From an uncultured Bacteroidales bacterium (GTDB lineage: Bacteria; Bacteroidota; Bacteroidia; Bacteroidales; Paludibacteraceae): 64,000 nt of DNA. The notes under the pieces were generated by a model that was not told the DNA's origin, searched no databases, and worked only from the letters and a program-made list of their open reading frames with translations. A program made the position numbers and the translations under genes. The stretch spans positions 1 through 64,000 of the forward strand of contig CAIWCC010000241.1 of assembly GCA_903911085.1 (NCBI GenBank), read 5' to 3'. Numbering within the stretch: position 1 is the first letter of the stretch; each line of letters opens with the position of its first letter. This document shows, piece by piece, positions 33,573 to 42,700 of this stretch.

Positions 33573-35600
33573 TTACCATCCTGGATTCTGATAAAAAGTA
33601 TTTGATGCTCTACCTATTTCAGCATTTGGGATTGGCATTAACGAATACTTAGTATAGTTGCTCATTAATGCTTTGATGGCATAAATCGGTTTTGGTTCAT
33701 TGTTACCAACAGAATTTCGACCAGCATCATTTTTATAGGCAGTAGAATTGTCAGTTCCATCCGATCCATACACTTTTGTATCGACTACAATTTTATCGTA
33801 AACAGCTTTGTATTTATCATATCCCCAACGAATTAAATCCATTCGTCGCACTCCCTCGAAACACAATTCCCGTGACCTTTCATCTTGAATATAAGCCAAA
33901 TCGTAAGTACTTATGTCAACCCTCTTGCCAAATGCACGGTACCTAATTTTATTGAGATAAACTAGTCCGTCAGCGATAGTAGCTCCTTGATTGCCTTTTT
34001 TGAATAATGCGGCTTCGGCAGTCATAAGTAATACATCAGCATATCGCAAAATTGGGAAGTTACAAGAACCATTGTATTGTTCGCGAGGCGAAGTATAATT
34101 AATTTCATATTCGCGTCGCCATTTACCAATTCCTCTTGAATATACATTCATATAACCTGAAGCAGAAGCACCTACCATTTTAACTGAAACAATTGATCCA
34201 CCTACGACCACAACATTAAATTTGGTTCCAGTCGTACCGCTTGAAGGTGCAATTGTAATGGCACTAGTACTTGGAATAAAAATGTTATTATATCCTACAA
34301 CCTTCATTTCCCAAGTTCCATCAGTATATCCGCTTCCACCATTTTCAATCACCGTTTCGTCAACTAATTTCTCACCTTTCACAACAAACAAAAGTTTCGC
34401 CCTTTTATCAATTGAAGGTGTACCCATTGCTGCGGGCAAAGTGTCCGAAATATATTTGTATGGCTTATTATCAAAGTTGTTTTTATAAGCATAAGTAGCA
34501 ATATTCCAATCGCGACGAAGGTCACCTGCTGCATATTTGTTCCAAAGTGTAGCCTGTGGACGGTAATGAGTTGCAGAATATCCAATTTTACTTTTTCCAT
34601 AATCACCATCAGCACAGTCCACTCCCATATAAGAACCCAGCCAGTTTACATAAGAACTATTCCAAGACGCATAAGTACCTGTAAGATTTGATTTCATAAA
34701 GAAAGAGCAATCCCACATTGACTCGCTCATAGGATTAAAAGCTACATTATTCTGCATATTGTAAATAAAAATTCGTGCATAAGCAGGTAATTGATCAGCA
34801 ATACCACTACCACCTGTAACAGTTAATGGACTTGTATTCAAATCATGTACATTTCTGTCAATTAATTGTTTTCCCCACACAGCCACAGAATCGTACATCA
34901 CCGAATCTTTTATGTCGGGATGAGAAGCCATGAATAAACCTACGCGCATCGATAATCCTTCAGCAACAGATTTGGTTATATATGTGGTGGTTCTAGTAGT
35001 AGTTATTTCATTCAACATTGGTACAGCATCACGAAGTTCTTTAACTGCAAAAGCACATACGTTTTTAATAGGGTCGCGAGGTAAATCGAGATTTGTCATC
35101 AAGTGAGTAGGAATAATTTTGATGGGCACAGGACCAAAATGAACCGCAAGCATAAAATGCGCGAAAGCACGAAGCGACATTGCTTGCCCAACCATATTGG
35201 CTTTTTTGGTTTCATCCATCTTTACCGTTTTTGCCATATCAATAACAATATTGCATGATTCAATAATCTGATAAAATGCTCTCCAACTTTCTTGAATATG
35301 AGTGGTAGTAGTACTATTACAGTTGTGCAATCCAATAGTGTTCACTTCAGAATTCTTAGTATCTTTATAGAACGACTCATCTGTATCACAGCCATTAATA
35401 GCTCCCCAAAGTCCATAACCATAAGTACTTCTATCAGTAGTGAGGGTACTGTAGGCAGTAGTGAGCATACCATTCATCAATGCTTCCGAAGGCACCTGAA
35501 GACTTGGTTTTGTACTTATAAGGCTTAAATCATCGTTGCAAGCTGAATTACTTAAAAGTAATACCAAAATGATTAATTGCAAAAAATATTTTGTTTTCAT
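33573..35600 (-). CDS. susD: SusD/RagB-family glycan-binding lipoprotein (675 aa)
   Basis: A lipoprotein signal ends at C21 (LLLSNSAC). The N-terminal SusD-like region has the usual TPR helices (YSTLTTDRSTYGYGLWGAI, RAFYQIIESCNIVID, GQAMSLRAFAHFMLAVHFG). The C-terminal half has PILRYADVLLMTAEA, YLNKIRYRAFG and ERSRELCFEGVRRMDLIRWG, the best-conserved SusD block. It is somewhat longer than the usual 500-620 residues because of an insert of beta character around residues 400-500. It binds oligosaccharide on the cell surface and caps the SusC channel. It starts 14 bp after SusC. Confidence 0.93.
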   Translation of the reverse strand: MKTKYFLQLIILVLLLSNSACNDDLSLISTKPSLQVPSEALMNGMLTTAYSTLTTDRSTYGYGLWGAINGCDTDESFYKDTKNSEVNTIGLHNCNSTTTTHIQESWRAFYQIIESCNIVIDMAKTVKMDETKKANMVGQAMSLRAFAHFMLAVHFGPVPIKIIPTHLMTNLDLPRDPIKNVCAFAVKELRDAVPMLNEITTTRTTTYITKSVAEGLSMRVGLFMASHPDIKDSVMYDSVAVWGKQLIDRNVHDLNTSPLTVTGGSGIADQLPAYARIFIYNMQNNVAFNPMSESMWDCSFFMKSNLTGTYASWNSSYVNWLGSYMGVDCADGDYGKSKIGYSATHYRPQATLWNKYAAGDLRRDWNIATYAYKNNFDNKPYKYISDTLPAAMGTPSIDKRAKLLFVVKGEKLVDETVIENGGSGYTDGTWEMKVVGYNNIFIPSTSAITIAPSSGTTGTKFNVVVVGGSIVSVKMVGASASGYMNVYSRGIGKWRREYEINYTSPREQYNGSCNFPILRYADVLLMTAEAALFKKGNQGATIADGLVYLNKIRYRAFGKRVDISTYDLAYIQDERSRELCFEGVRRMDLIRWGYDKYKAVYDKIVVDTKVYGSDGTDNSTAYKNDAGRNSVGNNEPKPIYAIKALMSNYTKYSLMPIPNAEIGRASNTFYQNPGW

Positions 35601-35614
35601 ATTAGATTAATTTT

Positions 35615-38600
35615 TTAAAAAGTTATATTTACACCACCGTTTAATGTTAGCGAACGAGGATATGCAGCATTATCCATTCCTCCTGTCATTGAAGAATAGG
35701 AAGTAGTGTTTGTAAGTTCGGTATATCCAGTACCTCTTTTCTGATTTACTCCACCATAATTCGATACTTCAGGATCTTGACCTGAATAGTTGGTCCACAA
35801 TGCAATATTTTGTGCTGAAAGAGTGAACATAAGATTTGCTAATTTGATTTTTGATAGTGTCTTTTTTGGAACTGTATAGCTCACTGACAATGTTTTGAAA
35901 CGAATAAACGAACCATCTTCCACAAACTTGTCGGTTACACGTGGGGTACCCACACTTACATCGCCCCCACCAGTGTATTCCAAAATACGTGGTATATCTG
36001 TATTGGTATTATCAGGTGTCCAACGGTTGGCAAACGATTCGTACATATTACCACGATTCCAATACTTGCCCGATTCTCCAAATTTCAATGCATTGTAGTT
36101 CAACACCTTGTTGCCGTAACTATATTGAAAGAAAGCTTGAACACTAAATCCTTTCCAACTAATATTTGTTGACACACCGCCTGTAAGAAATGGTATAGGT
36201 GAACCCAAAGTTGTTCTGTCATTATCGTCAATAACGCCATCACCATTCAAATCTTTGTATTTACGGTCACCTGGTTGAACAGGATTGTTTGCACTTTTCA
36301 GCGATTTGAAATTCACTACATCTGGTTTGAGTATATAAGTACCGTTTGGATTTGTATAAAAATCATCGTATTGGTACAATCCATCGCTCATAAAACCATA
36401 GAATTGGGAAATACTGCTTCCTTTTTTTGCAATCCACACAGTATTATTTTCAAAACTTTGTGCCAATACATCGTTTCCTTGAGCAATGTCTAATATTTTA
36501 TTAGTATTGTAGCTCGAATTGACATTTACATTCCAAGTTACCGCTTTTGTTTTAACTAAAGTAGCTCCTACAGTAAGTTCCACACCTTGATTTAAAACAT
36601 TACCTACATTTTCGTACCGTGTATTTGATCCATTAAAATAACCAGCATAATAAGGTATATTTTTTGCCATTAAAAAGCCAGAAGTAACTCTTTGGTAATA
36701 ATCGGCAGTGAGTGTAAATCTATCATTAAACAATGACCAATCAGTTCCAATATTGTATTCAGTTGTTTTTTCCCACGTTAAACTGGGGTTTGGGTAAAAG
36801 TATTGTGCAAGTCCATTTATGAGTGTGCTTCCATCGAAATTATAGGCTCTAAATTTTTGCAATTGTCCTAATTCCAACAAATAAGAAAAATCATTTACAC
36901 CACGTTGATTCCCAACAGTTCCAGTACTGATGCGGACTTTAGCATCACTTACCACACTCTTTAAACCTTTCATAAAGGGCTCTTGTATCAATCGCCAACC
37001 AAAAGCTCCCGAAGGAAAATAACCCCATTGATTGGATTTGATAAACTTAGAAGAACCATCGGCACGGAAATTTACAGTGAACAAATAGCGATCCATTAAG
37101 GTATAATTTATTCTACCCAAATATGACAACAATTGATTGGATGAACCGTTATAGCCTGTTTGGGTACCTGCAGAAGAAGTGAAAGCTTGAGCCGAAGACA
37201 AATTATATAACCCTAAGTATTCAAATTCAGGAGTCATATTTATTGCCCTGAGTGTTTGGGTTTTGAACTCGCCATATTGATATGTAAGACCCAATAAAAC
37301 ATCCAGAGAATGGTTTTTATTGAACTTTTTTCGGTAATTCAACAAATTTTCATTCAGTAAATTGGTTACGTCTTGATTGTCAATTAATCCGTTTACACCA
37401 TTTACGTTGAGTATTCTTGTGGCAACTTTATCCTTTGAAGTCCAGATATCTTGTAGCAGGCCTTGAACCGTTTTTGAATTATAAAATAGTTCAGTATTAG
37501 TGTTTATAAAAGAACCACCTACCGAGGATGTAAAAATAAAATCTTTGAGAAAACGCCATTCGAGTTTTGCATTCACCTGTGTGGTAGCTTGTTTTCGGAT
37601 ATTTTTCTCATTTTCCGCTTGTTGTAATGGATTAACGAAAATTGATGGATCAATTCCATATTCAAGATCTCCACCCGACGTCATGTCATTGTCCAATTCT
37701 GCAGCCAACAAATCGAGTCCACCAATTCCTGATGTAGGTCTGTACTGACGCATATTGTTCATTACAGAGTTAATCTTAGTTGTTATATTGTTATGCGTTG
37801 CCTTAAATTGCAATTTAATAGCTTTACTCAATCGTTGTTCCAAACTAGCTTGCGCATTGTATCGTTTCATGCTGGTATTCAAGAGAGTCCCAGTCTGATC
37901 GACATATCCAAAATTCAAATTGTATTTTGTTTCAGCTGTTCCTCCGTTCATCGATAAGTTGTGAGTTTTCATAGGAGCATTGCTCATCAAAATATCGGGC
38001 CAGTTATATCCAGCTTCATTTTTATAGGAGTCGAGTGTGCGTTGAATATTTTCAGTTCCAACTTTTCCGTTATCAAGATACATACTTTTGAAAATAGAAT
38101 AAGTTGATGTACCTTCTTTTGTAGCAATTTCTTGTTGCATTTTGACGTATTCATAAGGTCCCATCATTTTGGGCATCTGAGGTTCCATAGTCATCGAAAA
38201 ATTATAACTATAATCAACCTTTGGTTTGCCCATCACGCCTTGTTTGGTATTGATAATCATTACACCATTGGCACCACGCGACCCATAAATGGCAATAGAT
38301 GAGGCATCTTTCAATATATCAATGCTTTCAATGTTTTTAGGGTCGAGCGTAGCCATATCGAAGTTTTCCATTGGAAAACCATCTATGACAAATAATGGTG
38401 AAGCATCTTGCGATAACGAACCACCACGAATTGTTACTTGGGCTTGAGCTCCTGGAGCTGCATCGGCAGCAATAATATTTACACCTGCAATACGTCCCGA
38501 CAGCGCCTGATCGATAGTAGAAACAGGTACTGAATTAATTTCATTCATGTTTACTTTACTAACAGCACCCGTGAGGTCTTTGCGCTTAACAGTTCCATAG

Positions 38601-38947
38601 CCAATAACGACAGCGTCAGTCAACTGTATCGATTTATCCTGAAGGATGATATTAATTACTGGTTGGCTGGTTACCTTAACTTCGGTAGATTCGTAACCAA
38701 TAAAACTGATTACTAAAGTTGCATTATTAGCAGCTTGGATGGTAAATCTACCATCAATGTCTGTAATTGTACCTACAACATTAGCACCTTTTGAACCTTT
38801 AACCACAACCGAAGCGCCGATAATTGGTTCTTTCTGTTCATCGGTAACTGTACCATAAACTGCTTTTTTCTGGGCTATCATAGAAGTACTGATGGAAAAA
38901 AACATCAGCATTAATACCCATTTAATTCTTTTTCTGAATAGGTGCAT
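35615..38947 (-). CDS. susC: SusC/RagA-family TonB-dependent transporter (1110 aa)
   Basis: The start is MHLFRKRIKWVLM at 38947; an in-frame ATG at 38977 is also possible. After the signal peptide (ends MIAQ) comes a carboxypeptidase-regulatory-like domain (VYGTVTDEQKEPIIGASVVV), a TonB box-like stretch and the plug with the SusC signature (DAVVIGYGTVKRKDLTGAVS, then LSGRIAGVNI and SIAIYGSRGANGVMII). The remaining 850 residues form the 22-strand barrel, ending in GGVNITF. It imports glycan fragments in an energy-dependent way with SusD. It is preceded by operator C and a TATCTTTG box, so its expression should follow the same signal as the T9SS genes around it. Confidence 0.93.
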   Translation of the reverse strand: MHLFRKRIKWVLMLMFFSISTSMIAQKKAVYGTVTDEQKEPIIGASVVVKGSKGANVVGTITDIDGRFTIQAANNATLVISFIGYESTEVKVTSQPVINIILQDKSIQLTDAVVIGYGTVKRKDLTGAVSKVNMNEINSVPVSTIDQALSGRIAGVNIIAADAAPGAQAQVTIRGGSLSQDASPLFVIDGFPMENFDMATLDPKNIESIDILKDASSIAIYGSRGANGVMIINTKQGVMGKPKVDYSYNFSMTMEPQMPKMMGPYEYVKMQQEIATKEGTSTYSIFKSMYLDNGKVGTENIQRTLDSYKNEAGYNWPDILMSNAPMKTHNLSMNGGTAETKYNLNFGYVDQTGTLLNTSMKRYNAQASLEQRLSKAIKLQFKATHNNITTKINSVMNNMRQYRPTSGIGGLDLLAAELDNDMTSGGDLEYGIDPSIFVNPLQQAENEKNIRKQATTQVNAKLEWRFLKDFIFTSSVGGSFINTNTELFYNSKTVQGLLQDIWTSKDKVATRILNVNGVNGLIDNQDVTNLLNENLLNYRKKFNKNHSLDVLLGLTYQYGEFKTQTLRAINMTPEFEYLGLYNLSSAQAFTSSAGTQTGYNGSSNQLLSYLGRINYTLMDRYLFTVNFRADGSSKFIKSNQWGYFPSGAFGWRLIQEPFMKGLKSVVSDAKVRISTGTVGNQRGVNDFSYLLELGQLQKFRAYNFDGSTLINGLAQYFYPNPSLTWEKTTEYNIGTDWSLFNDRFTLTADYYQRVTSGFLMAKNIPYYAGYFNGSNTRYENVGNVLNQGVELTVGATLVKTKAVTWNVNVNSSYNTNKILDIAQGNDVLAQSFENNTVWIAKKGSSISQFYGFMSDGLYQYDDFYTNPNGTYILKPDVVNFKSLKSANNPVQPGDRKYKDLNGDGVIDDNDRTTLGSPIPFLTGGVSTNISWKGFSVQAFFQYSYGNKVLNYNALKFGESGKYWNRGNMYESFANRWTPDNTNTDIPRILEYTGGGDVSVGTPRVTDKFVEDGSFIRFKTLSVSYTVPKKTLSKIKLANLMFTLSAQNIALWTNYSGQDPEVSNYGGVNQKRGTGYTELTNTTSYSSMTGGMDNAAYPRSLTLNGGVNITF

Positions 38948-39002
38948 AAAACATTTAATTTTAAGGTTAATATTCACTACTTTTTTTTGAATAATTATAG
39001 TG

Positions 39003-39070
39003 CAAAGATATTTTTAATGTAGTGCTTAATGCTAAAAAATAGTATCAAATGCTAGGAAAATTGTTACATT
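39003..39070 (-). promoter_or_regulatory. Operator C and TAnnTTTG promoter (SusC/SusD operon)
   Basis: The box TATCTTTG is at 39003-39010. The operator at 39039-39070 has minus-strand arms AATGTAACAA and TTGATACTAT with a 12-bp spacer, 28 bp upstream of the box. Confidence 0.75.
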
Positions 39071-39133
39071 GAGTGATATTTCATTCTATTTATTGCTGTA
39101 AACCTTTGTAAAGACAATGATTTAAATCATTGG

Positions 39134-39360
39134 TGTCCGTAAAAAGAGAATCTAAAATAATGTCGCCCCGATGGGGCTTATTGCCAATTCTAATTCATTG
39201 ACTACCATAATGTCGCTTCTCCGAAGCTATTTAAAAGTCTCAACGGGACGAAATTATGGTAGAAAATATTCATAAATAAAATCTAATTCCCATCGGGGCG
39301 ACATTATCTCAAAGCATTATTGGAAGCGGTTTTCAGATGAAAAAAAAAGTTTAACGGACA
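39134..39360. mobile_element. MITE-like element with 19-bp perfect inner inverted repeats (227 bp)
   Basis: Outer ends TGTCCGT (39134) and ACGGACA (39354-39360) are inverted. Inner arms ATAATGTCGCCCCGATGGG (39157-39175) and its exact complement (39289-39307) are perfect. Between them are CCATAATGTCGCTTC, GCTTC-TCC-GAAGC and a GTCTC...GGGAC half-site next to AAATTATGG. It has no ORF. It lies between operator C and the terminator of the 1832-aa gene and does not interrupt either. Confidence 0.6.
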
Positions 39361-39645
39361 TAAATGATTTTCAATGCTAAATAATAACTGATGGCAGGTT
39401 TAATTATGAAACACATAAAAGTTTAAAAATGTTTTTAGATGCAAAAAAAACTTTTTGGGTAATGCTGCTTAGTGCGCATAATTTTTCGTTGAAGTAACTG
39501 GCAATAGAAATTAGTAAGTAGTTTGAAGGGTAAAAACTCCCAAATTCTACTTTACTAAAAATAGAACTTGGTCAATAATATAGGTTGGGCTGTAAGTGAC
39601 TTTGTTGGTGGTTCTAATGTCTTTGTTATTATCAACCTTTTTCAA
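39361..39645. other. Intergenic stretch without recognisable content
   Basis: AT-rich sequence. I see no credible ORF, RNA or operator here. Confidence 0.5.
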
Positions 39646-39649
39646 AACA

Positions 39650-39692
39650 AAAAAATCCTCAAAGGTCAGCATTTATCTGACACTTTGAGGAT
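39650..39692 (-). terminator. Terminator after the 1832-aa T9SS gene
   Basis: ATCCTCAAAG plus GTCAG pairs with CTGAC plus CTTTGAGGAT, with one bulged base. On the minus strand it is followed by TTTTT. Confidence 0.75.
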
Positions 39693-39720
39693 TTTTGTAC
39701 TACAAACTAAAAACTACAAT

Positions 39721-42700
39721 CTACCTACTATAAACTATCTTTTTCACCCAGCTTTTTGCACCTGCTTCAATTTGCACAGTGTAAATACCTTTTGACGAAA
39801 TATTGATTTCAAATGAATTATTGCTAGCTGTTTTATTGGCTACCATGCGTCCAAGTGCATCAAATACTCGAACAGTTGCTTTTCCATCCAAATTCTTAAT
39901 TAATAGTTGACCGTTGATAATTGACAGTTGAGGAGCATTTACATCTGTTTCAGTTTCAATTGCAGTTGGAACTCGCTGAGCAGTAATTGTAAAACGAGAA
40001 TTATTTGTTCCAGCTGCAGCAGTAAATGTGTAACTAGACATCAACAAATCGGTTACTTTTATTGGACTAACACCATAATCGGTCAATAATAAACTCGATA
40101 AACTTGGCGCTTGCGTAGCATCAACACTGATAGTAGTTGAACCTGCTGTTTTGGTATAATAACCAATTGGAAGATTCGTTACACTGCTCATTGGTAATGC
40201 ATTATAAGAATAATTTACGCCTCCCAACATACTATAAACTTGTGGTTTATCGGTACCTAAACCTATCATTTTTTCATAATCCATACCAATTTCGTATGCA
40301 GTACTTTGATTATTATCCATTATAAAGTTGGTTTTATCCACGCCTGTAGCACTTGCAAAATTAAGTTGTACTTTATCAGACAAATCTGTTGAAACTACTG
40401 TTTTTGCAGCTTGACGACCTAGTTTATCAAAAGAAATTGAACTAGTACCACCTAATACCTGTACAAAATATGCTGCCATTGGTGGTATAGTATAATTATC
40501 GGCATTAGAAATATCCGTGTAAGTTATATTATTTCCATCGATAAATGACATGTGTGCAGCAGTGGTTTTTCCATTACTGTTAAAATTACTTATATATGGT
40601 AATCCTATCAAGTTCCATCCATAATGGTTACCAGCAGCTGTACCTGTGAATGCAGTTACTGGAGCTGTACGACCATCTGTTTCTGCGTGAAGAACATTTG
40701 GAGATAAAGGTATGGACAATTCTACGTTATATGGCGCACCTACAGTTTTCAAACCAAAAATATAACCATGGTTGGCAAGTAGTTTGGTTGGATCTGGTGC
40801 CAATGCAATGTGTTTCCAATTCGGAATAGTAGTTCCACTTTCAGCACGTTGTGCACCATCGTAATACTTAATAAACCAATTGCCGCCTTCGCCTAAAGTA
40901 CCCAAAGAGCCACCATCCGATTTGGTTATAGCTGCAATAGTTACATCGCAAGGGAAAGACATAAAATACCATTTTGTGTCGTCGATGGTTTTAAACAAGC
41001 GCACCGTAGTGGCTGTAATATCGGCATCAATTTTTGCACTAAAAGTAGTCGCATCTTTTCCAGCTTTAAAAGTTACTGTTTCAACAGTTATTGGACTTGC
41101 CACATTCAGTTTTCCACCTGCATCCACAGTTACGCTATTTACTTTAGGTGATGCATTTACTGTTAATGTACCTGTATTTGCGACAGTTAAATCAGTACCA
41201 GCATTAACACTCAAATCACCTAAGTTTAGTGCAGTTGCAGCAGGTACAGGTACTGTGTTTGGAGCATCAATGGTAATAGTACCATTAGCTGGCGTAAAGC
41301 TATAATTGGTAGCTGTTAAACTTCCAACTATCGGCGAAATGGTTTCACCCGTTGTTCCTGCAGTAGTAGCATTGGTATAAGTAGTACTGTAAGTTACTGA
41401 ACCACTTATCACGCCAGCTCCTTCACTATTTACAAACCCAGATGGAGTGTAAGTTCCTGCACCTGTTACCGTGGCAGCAGCGGTTCCATAAACTACCGAT
41501 TGATTCGCGGCAGTAATAGTTAAAGCCACTTTTTCAATTGTAAATGCAGTAGCAGAAGAACTTGCAGAACTATAATTTCCATTTGCTGCAACAGTTGCGG
41601 TAGCAGTGTAAGAACCTGCATTCGTTGGTAAAGTTGCGCTAGCAGTGTAAGATGTTCCATTTGTTCCTTCATAACTGAAAGTTACTGCTCCAGCTGAACC
41701 ACCTGTAGTAGCTGCAATTGGACCTTGTGGCGAACCATTATAAGTATAAGTACCAATTGGAGTTACTGTAAAAGTTGGAGTTATAATGGCAACTTCACCA
41801 ATGGCAAAAGTACCAAAAGTTGAAATGCCAGTAGCTTTTGTAGTTGTAGCAGTTTTTGTACTAATTGTTGGCAAAGACCATACTGAACTAGTATATTTAC
41901 CTACAACAAAATTTCCTGTAGTTGCACCACCATCAATATCACCCGCCACAAAAGTAAATGTAGGACTGTACGAAGTTAATCCAGTTAATGCATTAGGATT
42001 ACTTATTGTCCAAGTGCGATTAACACTTTTGGCGGCATCAATGCCCGAAGTAGCTATCTGAGCATGGTCGCCCGAAGTGGTACTTGCTTGAATTGAGCCG
42101 GTACTTCCTACAATTGTACCAGTAATGGCAACTGTAACAGGAGCATAAGTTGTTTCATCACCAATTTCGAAAGTTTTGCTTGGGTTTGCACCTGCTGCGA
42201 TTAGTTTTTTCAGATTACCATTGACGTATGAAGTGGATGTTACATTACCTACTGTACCACCGGAAGCAATAGTCACCACATGTGAACCAGTTGTCAAAAC
42301 ACCTGAACCTGAGTTAAAGTAAAGCGTAGCGTTTATAGTTGCAGAACCACCCAATACAGCTCCGGCTGTATTATTGACATTTAAACTGTTGTATGTAAAT
42401 GCCGGAATTGTTTGTGCACCGGTGGTTCCATTAAAAACAATTGAACCTTGTGATGCAGATGTTGTACTTCCCGGTGTAAAGGTATTGGCGATATACAAAT
42501 ATGTAGCAGGGAAAGTGGTAGTGCCTGAATTAGACAGTTTAAAGTTGTAGGCACTTATTCTTGGTATAACCTGATCAACTCCACCAAACTCAACTGTTGA
42601 GAGCTGTGTTGTTCCATAACTCGTACTAACAGTGTAAAGCGTACCATTAATTTTAATTGTACCCGCTTCAGTACCAATACCCCAGTTAACAGTTCCAACT

